DNA from: Streptomyces geranii
GTDB lineage: Bacteria; Actinomycetota; Actinomycetes; Streptomycetales; Streptomycetaceae
Assembly: GCF_002954775.1 (NCBI RefSeq)
Contig: NZ_PJME01000010.1
Coordinates: forward strand, 62,001-126,000
Reading direction: 5' to 3'
Length of the DNA: 64,000 nucleotides
The translations under genes were made by a program, and so were the position numbers. Positions within the stretch are counted from its first letter, which is position 1; the number at the start of each line of letters is the position of its first letter. This document shows positions 1-8,389 of this stretch, piece by piece. Below the pieces are notes generated by a model, which was given only the letters and a program-made list of their open reading frames with translations, searched no databases and was not told where the DNA came from.

Positions 1-1483
1 TTCCGCCGTGGCTGGGCAGGTAGGGCAGGAAGCCGATGTGCGAGTCGTTGACCTTCAGCAGGCCGCCGTTGACCACCCGCTGGACGAAGGTGTCGACGAC
101 GTTCTCGTCCCTCGCCCACAGGGAGTTGCGCAGCCCGTACTCGTTGGTGTTGACGAAGTCGAGGAACCGGTCGAGGAGCACCTCGTCGGTGTCCGGCTCG
201 GCCACCACGATCGGCAGCAGCGGGAAGAACGTCTCGTGCCGCACCACGTCGTGCTCACGGGCCGACGCCAGCCCGTCCACCCGCAGCACGGTCGGCTGCA
301 GGAAGACGCCCGTCTCGGACGGGGTGCCGTCCAGCTCGGTGCGCAGGCCGCCGGTGACGAGCCGCGCGCCCTGCTCCAGGGCCCGGTCGAGGAGCCCGAA
401 GAACCGCTCGGTGCGGCGCACCGGCGACAGCAGGACGTCCTCCTCGTCCGGGTGGCCGGGCCGTACCCCGGCGACCTGCCGCTTCACCTCGGCGATGAGG
501 TCGTCGGCCACCTCGGGGTGCACCAGGACGTAGTTGGGCACCATGCAGATCTGCCCGGAGCCGTAGAAGGACTCGGTGATCGCCTCGGCGGCGTAGCGCA
601 GGTCCGCGTCCTTCCAGACGATGATCCCGTCGTTGCCGGCCAGTTCCAGGATCGGCTTCTTGCCGTGGGCCACGCACCGCTCCTGGAAACGCAGGCCCTC
701 CTGGCTGCCGCCGATGTAGAAGATGTCGTCGATCAGCGGGCTGGCGAGCCAGCGGTCCAGGGTCTGCTTGGGGTTGGCGCAGACCACGTTGAGGGTGCCG
801 GGAGGCGCCCCCACCTCGTCCAGGAGCGGTGCCGCCACCTCCCGCAGCACCCACAGGGTGCTCAGCGCGATACTGCGCGGGGCGCGCACCACGACCGCGT
901 TCCCGGCCATCACGGCGAGCACGGCCAGGGCCGCACTGGGCGCCGGGGCGTTCTGCGGCGGGTTGAAGGCGACCACACCGTCCGGCTGGCGACGGACGAT
1001 CAGCCGGCGCCCGCCCTGCTCGAACTCGGTGTGCATCTGCTGCGCGTACCAGCTGATGCTCTCCTCGCTGTACACCTGGAGCAGACAGCTCAGCTCCCAG
1101 CGGGCCAGCTTCACCGGGTGCGACTCGGCGACCAGCATCTCCACGAACTCCTCCTCGCGGCGCAGGAGTTCCTCGCGGAAGAGGGTGCCGAGCCGCAGCC
1201 GCCGCTCCAGGGGGACCGCCGCCCAGCCGGGCGCCGCGGCGGCGGCGGCCTCGCTGGCGAGGTCGATCGCGGCGTCGTCGGCTATCGCGCACCGGCCGAT
1301 GACATAGGGGTGCCCGGCGGCGGGCGAATCCGCGTCCTTCTCAAGGGTGCGCTTGAGGCCGACGCTGGTGAAGACATCCTCGAGAAGGGATTTGGCACTC
1401 ACGGTGTAAACCCAGCCGTCGCCCTCGATGTCTTTCCCCGCGATAAACAGCCCATAACTGTGGAACTTTTTCCCGGGATTCAT
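1..1483 (-). CDS. Aldehyde dehydrogenase-superfamily enzyme, C-terminus cut by window edge
   Basis: Reads from ATG at 1483 (GGAGGG about 9 nt upstream) with no stop before position 1, so about 494 residues are visible. The ALDH fold is clear. The segment ILELAGNDG carries the conserved Glu and GSGQIC carries the nucleophilic Cys, so both catalytic residues are present. An N-terminal NAD(P)-binding half with the segment VVAFNPPQNAPAPSAA precedes them. Family members oxidise aldehydes to acids, and some relatives reduce acyl thioesters. Which applies here cannot be read from the sequence. Position beside an exporter and a reducing PKS, and a promoter carrying the same triple repeat as the PKS operon, make it a cluster enzyme acting on the polyketide chain or its aldehyde. 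The family call is firm and the substrate is unknown. Confidence 0.85.
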   Translation of the reverse strand, partial: MNPGKKFHSYGLFIAGKDIEGDGWVYTVSAKSLLEDVFTSVGLKRTLEKDADSPAAGHPYVIGRCAIADDAAIDLASEAAAAAAPGWAAVPLERRLRLGTLFREELLRREEEFVEMLVAESHPVKLARWELSCLLQVYSEESISWYAQQMHTEFEQGGRRLIVRRQPDGVVAFNPPQNAPAPSAALAVLAVMAGNAVVVRAPRSIALSTLWVLREVAAPLLDEVGAPPGTLNVVCANPKQTLDRWLASPLIDDIFYIGGSQEGLRFQERCVAHGKKPILELAGNDGIIVWKDADLRYAAEAITESFYGSGQICMVPNYVLVHPEVADDLIAEVKRQVAGVRPGHPDEEDVLLSPVRRTERFFGLLDRALEQGARLVTGGLRTELDGTPSETGVFLQPTVLRVDGLASAREHDVVRHETFFPLLPIVVAEPDTDEVLLDRFLDFVNTNEYGLRNSLWARDENVVDTFVQRVVNGGLLKVNDSHIGFLPYLPSHGG

Positions 1484-1554
1484 CTTGCGGACCCTCCGGA
1501 AAAGCAATCGAAATCTGATGAGAGGCGAAATCGGATTGATGATTGCAGTCCGCT

Positions 1555-1583
1555 CTGACCGGATACTGACGCGGTGCTGATCC
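1555..1583 (-). promoter_or_regulatory. SARP-box-like triple heptamer repeat, site 1 (ALDH promoter)
   Basis: On the minus strand three heptamers ending in TCAG (GGATCAG, GCGTCAG, CGGTCAG) are separated by exactly 4 bp, giving an 11-bp period, and are followed by AGCGGACTG. Two more copies of the same layout occur at 15205 and 15582. Direct heptamers at 11-bp spacing are the known architecture of SARP operators, and a SARP gene lies at 17088-17927. The asymmetric tail points toward the ALDH start 72 bp away. Binding by that SARP is inference. Confidence 0.65.
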
Positions 1584-1626
1584 GGGAACGGACACCCACG
1601 ACCGGTGCCCCACGGCCCTCGCCCTG

Positions 1627-1643
1627 ATTACCTGGTAGGTAAT
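1627..1643. promoter_or_regulatory. 17-bp perfect palindrome in the ALDH/MFS divergent promoter
   Basis: ATTACCT and AGGTAAT are exact inverted arms round a 3-nt centre. The sequence sits 75 bp before the exporter start and overlaps a TTGACC that could be a -35. A dyad of this size before an efflux gene is typical of a TetR- or MarR-type operator. No such regulator is visible in the window, so the repressor would lie to the left or elsewhere. Confidence 0.5.
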
Positions 1644-1717
1644 TGACCCCGCTGATCACCGGGCGCCACGCTGGACAAGCAGCGAACACCCCATGTGATC
1701 GATCGGGAGTATGAAGG

Positions 1718-3181
1718 ATGAGTACCGAGACCAATCGCAGCCCCGCCACACCGTCACCGCCCACGCCGACGGACGGGAGCCCGGCCGCGCCGCATCGGCT
1801 GATCCTGCCGACCGTGCTGGCCGGCGTCTTCATCACCACCCTCGACTTCTTCATCGTCAACGTCGCCATCCCCTCGTTACAGACCGACCTGGGGGCGAGC
1901 GCCTCCGCCATCGAATGGGTGGTCGCCGGTTTCGGGCTGGCCTACGGCGTGGGGCTGATCACCGGCGGACGGCTCGGCGACCTGTACGGCCGGCGCAGGA
2001 TGTTCCTGCTGGGCCTCGGCCTGTTCACCGTCGCCTCGCTGCTCTGCGGCGTCGCGCAGACCGGCGGTTTCCTGATCTTCTCCCGGGTGCTCCAGGGCCT
2101 CGCCGCGGCGATGCTCGCGCCCCAGGTGCTGGCCCTGCTGGGCACGATCTTCACCGGCGCCGCGCGCCTGAAGGTGTTCGCGGGCTACGGCCTGGCCATG
2201 GGGCTGGCGGCGGTGTTCGGCCAGCTCATCGGCGGTCTGCTGATCGAGGCCGACATCGCGGGCTGGGGCTGGCGCTCCTGCTTCCTGGTGAACCTGCCGT
2301 TCTGCCTGTTCATCATGTTCCTGACGCTGCGGGTGGTGCCCGAGTCACGGGCCGAGGGCAGGCCCAAGCTGGATCTGCTCGGGGTCGTGGTCATCACTCT
2401 CGCGCTGGTCGCCCTGGTGCTCCCGCTGATCGAGGGCCGCGAGCACGACTGGCCGCTGTGGACCTGGCTGTCGTTCGCGGCCTTCGCGGTGCTGACGGCC
2501 GTGTTCGTGGCGGTCGAGCGGTCCATCGCCGCGAAGGGCGGCTCCCCGCTGGTGAACATCGCCATGTTCGGTGACCGGGCCTTCGTCGTCGGACTCGCCT
2601 GCCAGGTGGTCTTCTGGATCGGCCAGGCCTCCTTCTTCCTGGTGCTCGCCCTGTACATGCAGGCCGGCCGCGGCCTGAGCGCGCTGGAGGCGGGCCTGCT
2701 CTTCGCCGCCATCGGCGCCGGTTACATGTACACCTCGATGAACGCCACCAAGTTCGCCGCGAAGCTGGGCCGCCAGGTCCTCGCGGTCGGCGCGCTGCTC
2801 ATGGCGGCGGGCCTGATCGTGCTCGGCGTCACGGCCGCGCAGCTGGGCGCCGGCGGCCACACCGCGTGGCTGATCCCCGGCCTGGTGATCGACGGCGCGG
2901 GCATGGGCCTGGCGGTCGCCCCGCTCGCCTCCACGGTCCTCGCCCGGGTCAACCCGCAGTACGCGGGCTCCGCCTCCGGGGTGCTCACCACGGGCCTGCA
3001 GATCGGCAACTCGATCGGCGTCGCGGTGATCGGCGTCATCTTCTACAACGCGCTCGGCGAGCGGCCCGACACCTCGGCCTACGCCCACGCCTTCGACATG
3101 GGGATCATCTTCCTCGTCGCGGTGGCGGCCACCCTGGCCCTCCTGGTCCAGGCACTGCCCCGCACCAACGCGGGCAAGTGA
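1718..3181 (+). CDS. MFS exporter, DHA2 (14-TM) drug-efflux type
   Basis: A 487-residue polytopic membrane protein. The MFS motif A is seen as GGRLGDLYGRRRMF after the second membrane segment, and length and hydrophobic pattern fit the 14-helix DHA2 (EmrB/QacA-like) group of proton-coupled efflux pumps. ATG at 1718 follows GGGAG. It is divergent from the ALDH gene, with a palindrome and a triple heptamer repeat in the shared promoter. Residue 54 is encoded by TTA (1877-1879), so translation should depend on the bldA tRNA, tying export to development as in many Streptomyces clusters. The likely role is export of, or self-resistance to, the cluster product. The substrate is inferred from context only. 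Confidence 0.9.
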   Translation: MSTETNRSPATPSPPTPTDGSPAAPHRLILPTVLAGVFITTLDFFIVNVAIPSLQTDLGASASAIEWVVAGFGLAYGVGLITGGRLGDLYGRRRMFLLGLGLFTVASLLCGVAQTGGFLIFSRVLQGLAAAMLAPQVLALLGTIFTGAARLKVFAGYGLAMGLAAVFGQLIGGLLIEADIAGWGWRSCFLVNLPFCLFIMFLTLRVVPESRAEGRPKLDLLGVVVITLALVALVLPLIEGREHDWPLWTWLSFAAFAVLTAVFVAVERSIAAKGGSPLVNIAMFGDRAFVVGLACQVVFWIGQASFFLVLALYMQAGRGLSALEAGLLFAAIGAGYMYTSMNATKFAAKLGRQVLAVGALLMAAGLIVLGVTAAQLGAGGHTAWLIPGLVIDGAGMGLAVAPLASTVLARVNPQYAGSASGVLTTGLQIGNSIGVAVIGVIFYNALGERPDTSAYAHAFDMGIIFLVAVAATLALLVQALPRTNAGK

Positions 3182-3195
3182 CCGACCCCACCCCT

Positions 3196-3234
3196 GTACG
3201 GCACCCCTATATACGACACCCCGGTACGACACCC
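3196..3234. repeat. Three copies of TACGRCACCC before the SnoaL-like gene
   Basis: TACGGCACCC, TACGACACCC and TACGACACCC start at 3197, 3212 and 3225, spaced 15 and 13 bp, in the gap between the exporter stop and the next start. A GGCGGCGAACCCCCGCGCCGCC dyad-rich stretch follows. This could be an operator array or a local duplication. No known factor is assigned. Confidence 0.4.
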
Positions 3235-3309
3235 TCCCCTTGAACCCCCGGGGCGGCGAACCCCCGCGCCGCCCCGGGCTCCTGACCATGACCGAAAGAG
3301 AGTAAGCAC

Positions 3310-4011
3310 GTGAGTGCGAAGGAACTGCTGAAGCGCTACGTCGCCGTCTGGAACGAGCCCGACCCCGCCGCACGCCGGACCGAGATCGCCGACCTGTGGA
3401 CCCCGGACGGCCTGCACCACACCCAGACCCGCCGCTTCCAGGGCACGGACAGCCTGGTGGCCCGGGTGACCGAGGCCCACGACCAGTTCGTGTCCGGCCA
3501 GGGCCTGCGCTTCCGCGAGGCGGGCGACCCGGTCGGTCACCACGACGCGGTGGCCTTCAACTGGGCGATGTCACCTGCCGCCGACGACACCGTCCTGGCC
3601 GTCGGCTTCGACGTGGTCCTGCTGGACACCGGGGGCCGCATCCGCACCGACTACCAGTTCAACGAGCCCCCGACCCCGGACCCCGACCTCGACACCCAGG
3701 CCGAACGCCACCTGGCCACGGCCGGATCACCCCCCGAACACCTGGCGAAGCGACTCGCCGACCTCTACCTCCCCGACGCCCGCCTGATCGACGAGAACGG
3801 CGTGCACGAGGGCCCGGAGGCCATCGCCACCGCGCTCACGACAGCCCCCGCCCGACACCGATCGGGCAACGCGTCGGCCCAGCACGACGCCTTCCGCTAC
3901 CCCTGGCGCACGGACACGGGCGAAACGGGCGTGGACTTCCTCCTCCGCGACAACCAGGGCGTGGTGCACACGCACTACCGCTTCACGGGGGCGGGCCGCT
4001 TCGCGGTGTGA
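3310..4011 (+). CDS. SnoaL-like protein with two tandem NTF2-fold halves
   Basis: GTG start at 3310 after AAGAGAG; 233 residues. The first half (about 1-115) begins with LKRYVAVWNEPDPAARR and matches the minus-strand single-domain protein at 5282-5695 (RYVAVWTETDPEAR), including the central FNWAM/FNWVM and VGFD-hVxLD segments. The second half (about 130-233) has a related pattern (LAKRLADLYLPDARLID) but is more diverged. NTF2-like proteins of this kind act as polyketide cyclases, isomerases or binding proteins. No acidic catalytic residue can be assigned with confidence. It follows the exporter by 128 bp in the same direction. Confidence 0.75.
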   Translation: MSAKELLKRYVAVWNEPDPAARRTEIADLWTPDGLHHTQTRRFQGTDSLVARVTEAHDQFVSGQGLRFREAGDPVGHHDAVAFNWAMSPAADDTVLAVGFDVVLLDTGGRIRTDYQFNEPPTPDPDLDTQAERHLATAGSPPEHLAKRLADLYLPDARLIDENGVHEGPEAIATALTTAPARHRSGNASAQHDAFRYPWRTDTGETGVDFLLRDNQGVVHTHYRFTGAGRFAV

Positions 4012-4385
4012 CCACCTCCGGCCCGGCCCGACGCCCCCTCGCCGGAGGGCATGGGCGCCGAACGTCGGGCCTTCCCCGCCGAAGGCACCAGTGAGCCGGA
4101 TCGACCAGGGCGCGTACGTGCCCCCGCCTCGCCGGAGCGGGATCGTGCCGGGTGTGAGCTGCCCGGCCCGGGAGTTCCGGTGTGCGGGGGCCGCGGGGGC
4201 CGGTCGGTCGCGGTGCCGGTCGGCGGAGTGGGCCGGTGGCCCGCGGCGGGCTCCCGGCTCGGGGCGCCGGTGGCCGGGTGCGGTGTGCCCGGTGTCGTGC
4301 ACCGCACACGTACCCCCCGCCCGGCACCGCCCGCGCCCCGCTGCCGCGGTTGTGCCCGATGGCGGGGATGATGCAGGGTGATGAG
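4012..4385. other. Intergenic region before the XRE regulator; no gene seen
   Basis: 374 bp of very GC-rich sequence with no codon-biased frame. It holds the promoter and leader of the downstream regulator. In-frame upward extension of that gene to 4182 gives Cys/Arg/Pro-rich residues with no family similarity and is rejected. Confidence 0.5.
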
Positions 4386-5231
4386 ATGACCGAGGTGCAG
4401 GAAAGTCGGCAAGTGTCCCGGCCCGTGGGCGAGTTGATGCGCCGGTGGCGGGAACAGCGGGGTTACAGCCAGCTCGCCCTGGCCACCCGGGCCGAGATCT
4501 CCGCGCGTCATCTCAGCTTCCTGGAGACCGGGCGGTCCAAGCCCAGCAGGGACATGGTGCTGCGCCTGGGCCGGCACCTCGACCTGGCGTTGCGCGAGCA
4601 GAACCAGCTGCTGCTGGCGGCCGGCTACGCGCCCGCCTACACAGACTCTCCCCTGGACGTTGCCGAGATGCTTCCCGTGCGTGCCGCGCTGCGTCAGATC
4701 CTGACCGGCCACGAACCCTTCCCCGCCCTCGTCGTGGACCGCAACTGGAACATCGTGCTCAGCAACAGCGGCTTCCAGTTCTTCGCCGAGGGCGCCGCGC
4801 CCGAACTCCTGCAGCCCCCCGTCAACGCGCTCAGGCTCGCCCTGCACCCCGACGGCATGCAGCCACGCATCGTCAACTTCCCCGACTGGCGGGCCCAGTT
4901 GCTGATGCGCCTCCAGCGCCGCGTCGAACTGACCGCCGAACCCGGCCTCGCCCGGCTGTACCAGGAACTGATCGCCTACCCGGCCGGCGGCGAGCCCACC
5001 CGCCCGCCCCGCACCGACCAGGCCGACCTCACCCTGCCGCTGCGGCTGCGCTACCGCGACACGGAACTCTCCCTCATCTGCACCATCGCCACCTTCGGCA
5101 TGCCCCTCGACGTCACCGTCGCCGAACTGGCCGTGGAGGCGTTCCTGCCGACGGACGAGGCGACGGGCGAGCTGCTCAAGCGCCTGCACACCGCTGCCCC
5201 CACCGGTTCGGACCCGGCGGGGGCAGCGTAG
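4386..5231 (+). CDS. XRE-family regulator with MmyB-like ligand-binding domain
   Basis: 281 residues from ATG 4386 (AGGGTGAT upstream; ATGs at 4368 and 4371 are alternatives adding 5-6 residues). An N-terminal helix-turn-helix is seen in RGYSQLALATRAEISARHLS-FLETGRSKPS (residues about 22-55). The rest resembles the MmyB-type C-terminal domain: PALVVDRNWNIVLSN is the characteristic core strand. Such proteins often control antibiotic production, and their C-terminal domain may bind a fatty acid-like ligand, which would suit a cluster making a reduced chain. Target sites are unknown. Convergent with the minus-strand SnoaL gene, 50 bp apart. Confidence 0.85.
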   Translation: MTEVQESRQVSRPVGELMRRWREQRGYSQLALATRAEISARHLSFLETGRSKPSRDMVLRLGRHLDLALREQNQLLLAAGYAPAYTDSPLDVAEMLPVRAALRQILTGHEPFPALVVDRNWNIVLSNSGFQFFAEGAAPELLQPPVNALRLALHPDGMQPRIVNFPDWRAQLLMRLQRRVELTAEPGLARLYQELIAYPAGGEPTRPPRTDQADLTLPLRLRYRDTELSLICTIATFGMPLDVTVAELAVEAFLPTDEATGELLKRLHTAAPTGSDPAGAA

Positions 5232-5281
5232 GACGGGGACAGAACGGAACGGGACAGGACAGGACTGGCCGTACGGCGAGG

Positions 5282-5695
5282 TCAGCCCGCCTCTCCCGGC
5301 GCCGGCACCACATAGCTCGGCGGTATGTCGAAGTACTGGTGGTCGGAGACGATCCGGCCCTCGTCGTCCAGCGTGACGAAGTCGAAGCCGACGGCCTCCA
5401 GCGCACCGCTGGACGCCGACACCATCACCCAGTTGAACCGCAGCGTGTTGTGCTGGCCCCGCGCGTTGTTGCAGGACCGGAAGGTGAAACCGCCGGTGGC
5501 GTACGCGTCGTGGGCGTAGCCGACCTGTGTGGCGATGGCCTCGTGGCCGCCGACGACCGCGATGGCGTTGGCGTAGACACCGTCGGGCGCCCACAGCTCC
5601 TCGACGGCCTTGAGCCGGGCCTCGGGATCGGTCTCGGTCCAGACCGCGACATAGCGGTCGGCGAACTCGTTGGCGCTGGTCACGGGCACGGTCAT
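5282..5695 (-). CDS. SnoaL-like NTF2-fold protein
   Basis: 137 residues from ATG 5695 (GGAG 8 nt upstream). A single NTF2/SnoaL-type domain: ANEFADRYVAVWTETDPEAR, then GGHEAIATQV, FNWVMVSASSG and VGFDFVTLDDEGRI. It is closely related to the first half of the 3310 gene. Its ATG overlaps the TGA of the thioesterase by 4 nt (ATGA), so the two are translationally coupled. Candidate roles are cyclase, dehydratase-like or lipocalin-like handling of the PKS product. Function is inferred from fold and context. Confidence 0.8.
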   Translation of the reverse strand: MTVPVTSANEFADRYVAVWTETDPEARLKAVEELWAPDGVYANAIAVVGGHEAIATQVGYAHDAYATGGFTFRSCNNARGQHNTLRFNWVMVSASSGALEAVGFDFVTLDDEGRIVSDHQYFDIPPSYVVPAPGEAG

Positions 5696-6495
5696 GAAAC
5701 GCTCCTTCGGTACGGGATGTCCGGCCGGGTCCCGCTGACCCGGCCCAGCAGCAGGCGGACGAAGTCGGCGGTGATCGACGTCGTCTGCTCGTGGAGGAAG
5801 AAGTGGCCGCCCCGGAAGAGCCGGTTGCCCAGGTACGACTCGGTGCGCGGCACCCAGGACGCCATCGCCTCCGGGTCCACCAGCGGGTCCTGGTCGGCGC
5901 TGTACGTGACGACCGGGCACGGCACCCTCGCGTCGTCGTCCCGGTAGCTGGCGCAGACCTCCAGGTCGGCACGCATGGCGGGCATCATCAGGCCGAGGGC
6001 CTCGGCGTCGTTCAGGATGCTCTCCGGCAGCGAGCCCAGCCCGCGGGCCCACTCCACCAGCTCCGCCTGTGGCACCTGGAGCTGCTCGGGCGGCGGGGTG
6101 CGAAACCCCTTCGGCGCCCACGCGGAGGCACCCAGCAGCACCGGCGCCCGCTCACCGCGCTCGTGCAGCTCGACGGCCACCCGGTAGCCGATCAACGCGC
6201 CCATGCAGTGCCCGAACACGGCGTACGGGCGCCCGTCCAGCTCGGCGGCGAGACAGTCGGCCAGCGTCCGCACCAGCGGTTCGACCTCGGTGAACATGTC
6301 CTCGCCGTACCGTTCCTGACGGCCCGGCAGCTGGACGCACTGGACGGAGACGTCGGCGGGGATCAGCGGCGGCCAGTCGCGGAAGACCGACGCCCCGCTC
6401 CCCGCGTAGTGCAGCAGGAAGATCCGGGTTCCGGCGTCGGGCGCGCTCTCCGGCTGGAACCAGCGGTCCGCGAGGACGGCGCCTGGCTCGGTCAT
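5692..6495 (-). CDS. Type II thioesterase with Cys at the nucleophile position
   Basis: 267 residues from ATG 6495 (GAAGGAG upstream). An alpha/beta-hydrolase of the GrsT/RifR class: IFLLHYAGSGASVFRDW, QLPGRQERYGE, the nucleophile elbow VFGHCMGALIGY, the acid in SADQDPLVDP and the His in GGHFFLHEQ. Editing thioesterases normally read GHSMG. Here codon TGC gives Cys97, so the triad would be Cys-Asp-His. In family terms these enzymes clear mis-primed carrier proteins. Cys variants in some release domains favour acyl transfer to amines over hydrolysis, so a non-hydrolytic role is possible. Coupled to the SnoaL gene downstream. Confidence 0.9.
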   Translation of the reverse strand: MTEPGAVLADRWFQPESAPDAGTRIFLLHYAGSGASVFRDWPPLIPADVSVQCVQLPGRQERYGEDMFTEVEPLVRTLADCLAAELDGRPYAVFGHCMGALIGYRVAVELHERGERAPVLLGASAWAPKGFRTPPPEQLQVPQAELVEWARGLGSLPESILNDAEALGLMMPAMRADLEVCASYRDDDARVPCPVVTYSADQDPLVDPEAMASWVPRTESYLGNRLFRGGHFFLHEQTTSITADFVRLLLGRVSGTRPDIPYRRSVS

Positions 6496-6574
6496 CGTGC
6501 TCCTTCGGAAGGGGAGGGGAGGGAAGGTACGGGGGATCGGAGGGAGGTACGGGTGGGGAAGGTGGGGGAGCCAC

Positions 6575-8173
6575 TCAGCTCGCGCCCGTCCCCGCTCCCG
6601 CGCCCGCTGCCGCATAGCGGCGGCGCAGTTCCCGGCGCAGCACCTTGCCGGTCGGGTTGCGCGGCAGGACGTCCAGGAACTCGTAACTGGTGGGGATCTT
6701 GAAGTCGGCCAGTCGGCCGCGCAGGAAGAGCATCAGCTCGCGCCCGCCGGTCTCACCGCCCGGCGCGACGACCACGCAGGCCCGGACCGTCTCGCCCCAG
6801 CGGGCGTCGGGCACGCCCACCACGGCCACGTCGGCGACGGCGGGGTGCGCGCGCAGCGCGTTCTCCACCTCGACCGGGTAGATGTTCTGGCCGGCCACGA
6901 TGATCGTGTCGTTGATCCGGTCGCACAGGAAGAGATAGCCGTCCTCGTCGAGGTACCCGGCGTCGCCGAGCCTGAGCCAGCCGTCCGTCAGCGTCTCGGC
7001 GGTGGCCCCGGGCTGCCGGAAGTACTCGACGAAGTGCGCCGGCGTCCACACGCTCACCTGGCCGATGGCCCCGGCCGGCAGCTCCTCGCCGTCCTCGCCG
7101 ACGATCCGTACGACGTTGCCCGGGCAGACCCGGCCGGCCGAGGTCAGCCGGTGGTTGCCGAGCACATGGTCGGCCGGGGTCAGACAGGTGACCACGCTGC
7201 CGGTCTCGGCAGCGGCGTACATCTGGGCCAGCTCGCAGCCGAACACGGCCAGACAGCGCTCCAGTTGCGACGGCGAGATGGGCGCACCGCCGTAGACCAC
7301 CTTGCGCAGCGAGGCGAACGCCTCGTGTCCCGCGCCGTGTTCCGCCGCCATCATGTCGAGCATCGCGGGCGCCGCCCACACGGTTGTGACCCCGTGCTCG
7401 GGGATCAGCCGTACGGCGTCGTCGGCGACGAACATGCCCATCACCACGGAGGTGGCGCCGACGTTGAAGGCGTGCATGAACCACGCCATACCGGCCGAGT
7501 GCAGGCCGGGAAAGCAGATCAGGGTCCGGTCCTCGGGCCGCCAGTCGATCCAGTCGCAGCCGGCCTCGCGCATGTTGTCGATGAAGGTGAAGAAGGTGCG
7601 GTGCGCGAGCACCACGCCCTTGGGCAGGCCGCTGGTGCCGCTGGTGTACATCTGCACCATGGGATCCTCGGGCCCGACGCGGACATCGACGTCGGAGTCC
7701 GGGACGTCGCCCTTCCACCGAAGGAACCCACCGGCCAGGCGCCCGCTACGGCCGCTGCCGCTGTCGCCGTCGAAGAGCAGCACCTCCCGCAGCTGGGGCA
7801 GCCCTCCCCGGGCCTGCTCGACGGCGGCCAGGAACTCCTGCTGCACGAAGACCGTACGGGCACCGGAGTCCCGCAGGATGTGGTCCACCTCGTCGGCGGT
7901 GAGCCGCCAGTTGATGGGCACCAGCACGACCCCGGCCTTGGCGCAGCCGAGGGCCAGGTCGTAGTAGTGCTCGTTCTCCCGGCCCAGGAAGGCGACCCGG
8001 TCCCCGCGCCCCAGCCCGGACGCGGCGAGGGCATGGGCGGTGCGGTTGCTGGCCCGGTGCAGTTCGGCGTAGGTGGTCTCACGCCCTTCACAGATGATCG
8101 CCGGATGCTCCGGCTGCCGCGCCGCGTGCAACGAGGCACGGGCGGCGATGGTGTCCGTACTGGGTCCGGCCAC
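6575..8173 (-). CDS. Acyl/aryl-CoA ligase (ANL superfamily)
   Basis: 532 residues from GTG 8173, chosen because AAGGAG lies 8 nt upstream; the longer frame to 8308 adds Pro-rich sequence unlike the family. ANL motifs are in order: YTSGTSGLPKG (ATP phosphate loop, about residue 175), AAETG, GDAGYLDEDGYLFLCDR (hinge region) and NPTGKVLRREL with the catalytic Lys near the C-terminus. It resembles medium/long-chain or cyclohexanecarboxylate CoA ligases (FadD-like). It would activate a free acid as acyl-adenylate and then CoA ester, as starter or as a late step. It lies 79 bp upstream of the thioesterase and is probably co-transcribed with it. Confidence 0.9.
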   Translation of the reverse strand: MAGPSTDTIAARASLHAARQPEHPAIICEGRETTYAELHRASNRTAHALAASGLGRGDRVAFLGRENEHYYDLALGCAKAGVVLVPINWRLTADEVDHILRDSGARTVFVQQEFLAAVEQARGGLPQLREVLLFDGDSGSGRSGRLAGGFLRWKGDVPDSDVDVRVGPEDPMVQMYTSGTSGLPKGVVLAHRTFFTFIDNMREAGCDWIDWRPEDRTLICFPGLHSAGMAWFMHAFNVGATSVVMGMFVADDAVRLIPEHGVTTVWAAPAMLDMMAAEHGAGHEAFASLRKVVYGGAPISPSQLERCLAVFGCELAQMYAAAETGSVVTCLTPADHVLGNHRLTSAGRVCPGNVVRIVGEDGEELPAGAIGQVSVWTPAHFVEYFRQPGATAETLTDGWLRLGDAGYLDEDGYLFLCDRINDTIIVAGQNIYPVEVENALRAHPAVADVAVVGVPDARWGETVRACVVVAPGGETGGRELMLFLRGRLADFKIPTSYEFLDVLPRNPTGKVLRRELRRRYAAAGAGAGTGAS

Positions 8174-8389
8174 GGAGATCTCCTTCAGGGGGTGCCGGGG
8201 TTCGGGGTGCGAGGTGTCGCGGGGTGGTGGAGGGGCGGGGGCTTCGGTGAGCGTGGGTTTCGGTGGGCCGGGGCTTCGCTGGGCTGGGGCTTTCGTGCGC
8301 TGGGGCAATGGGGGGCGCGGAGCCGCCGTAGCGCGCCCCGGCCCCCTCCTCGCCCCTCAACCTCCGCGAACCCTCAGCCCTCCTGCCCT

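Noticed and set aside
8..1558. 516-codon plus-strand frame at the left edge
   Set aside because: Shadow of the minus-strand ALDH gene, which has intact catalytic motifs.
4182..4385. N-terminal extension of the XRE regulator
   Set aside because: Residues are Cys/Arg/Pro-rich with no family match. A ribosome binding site and the expected start are at 4386.
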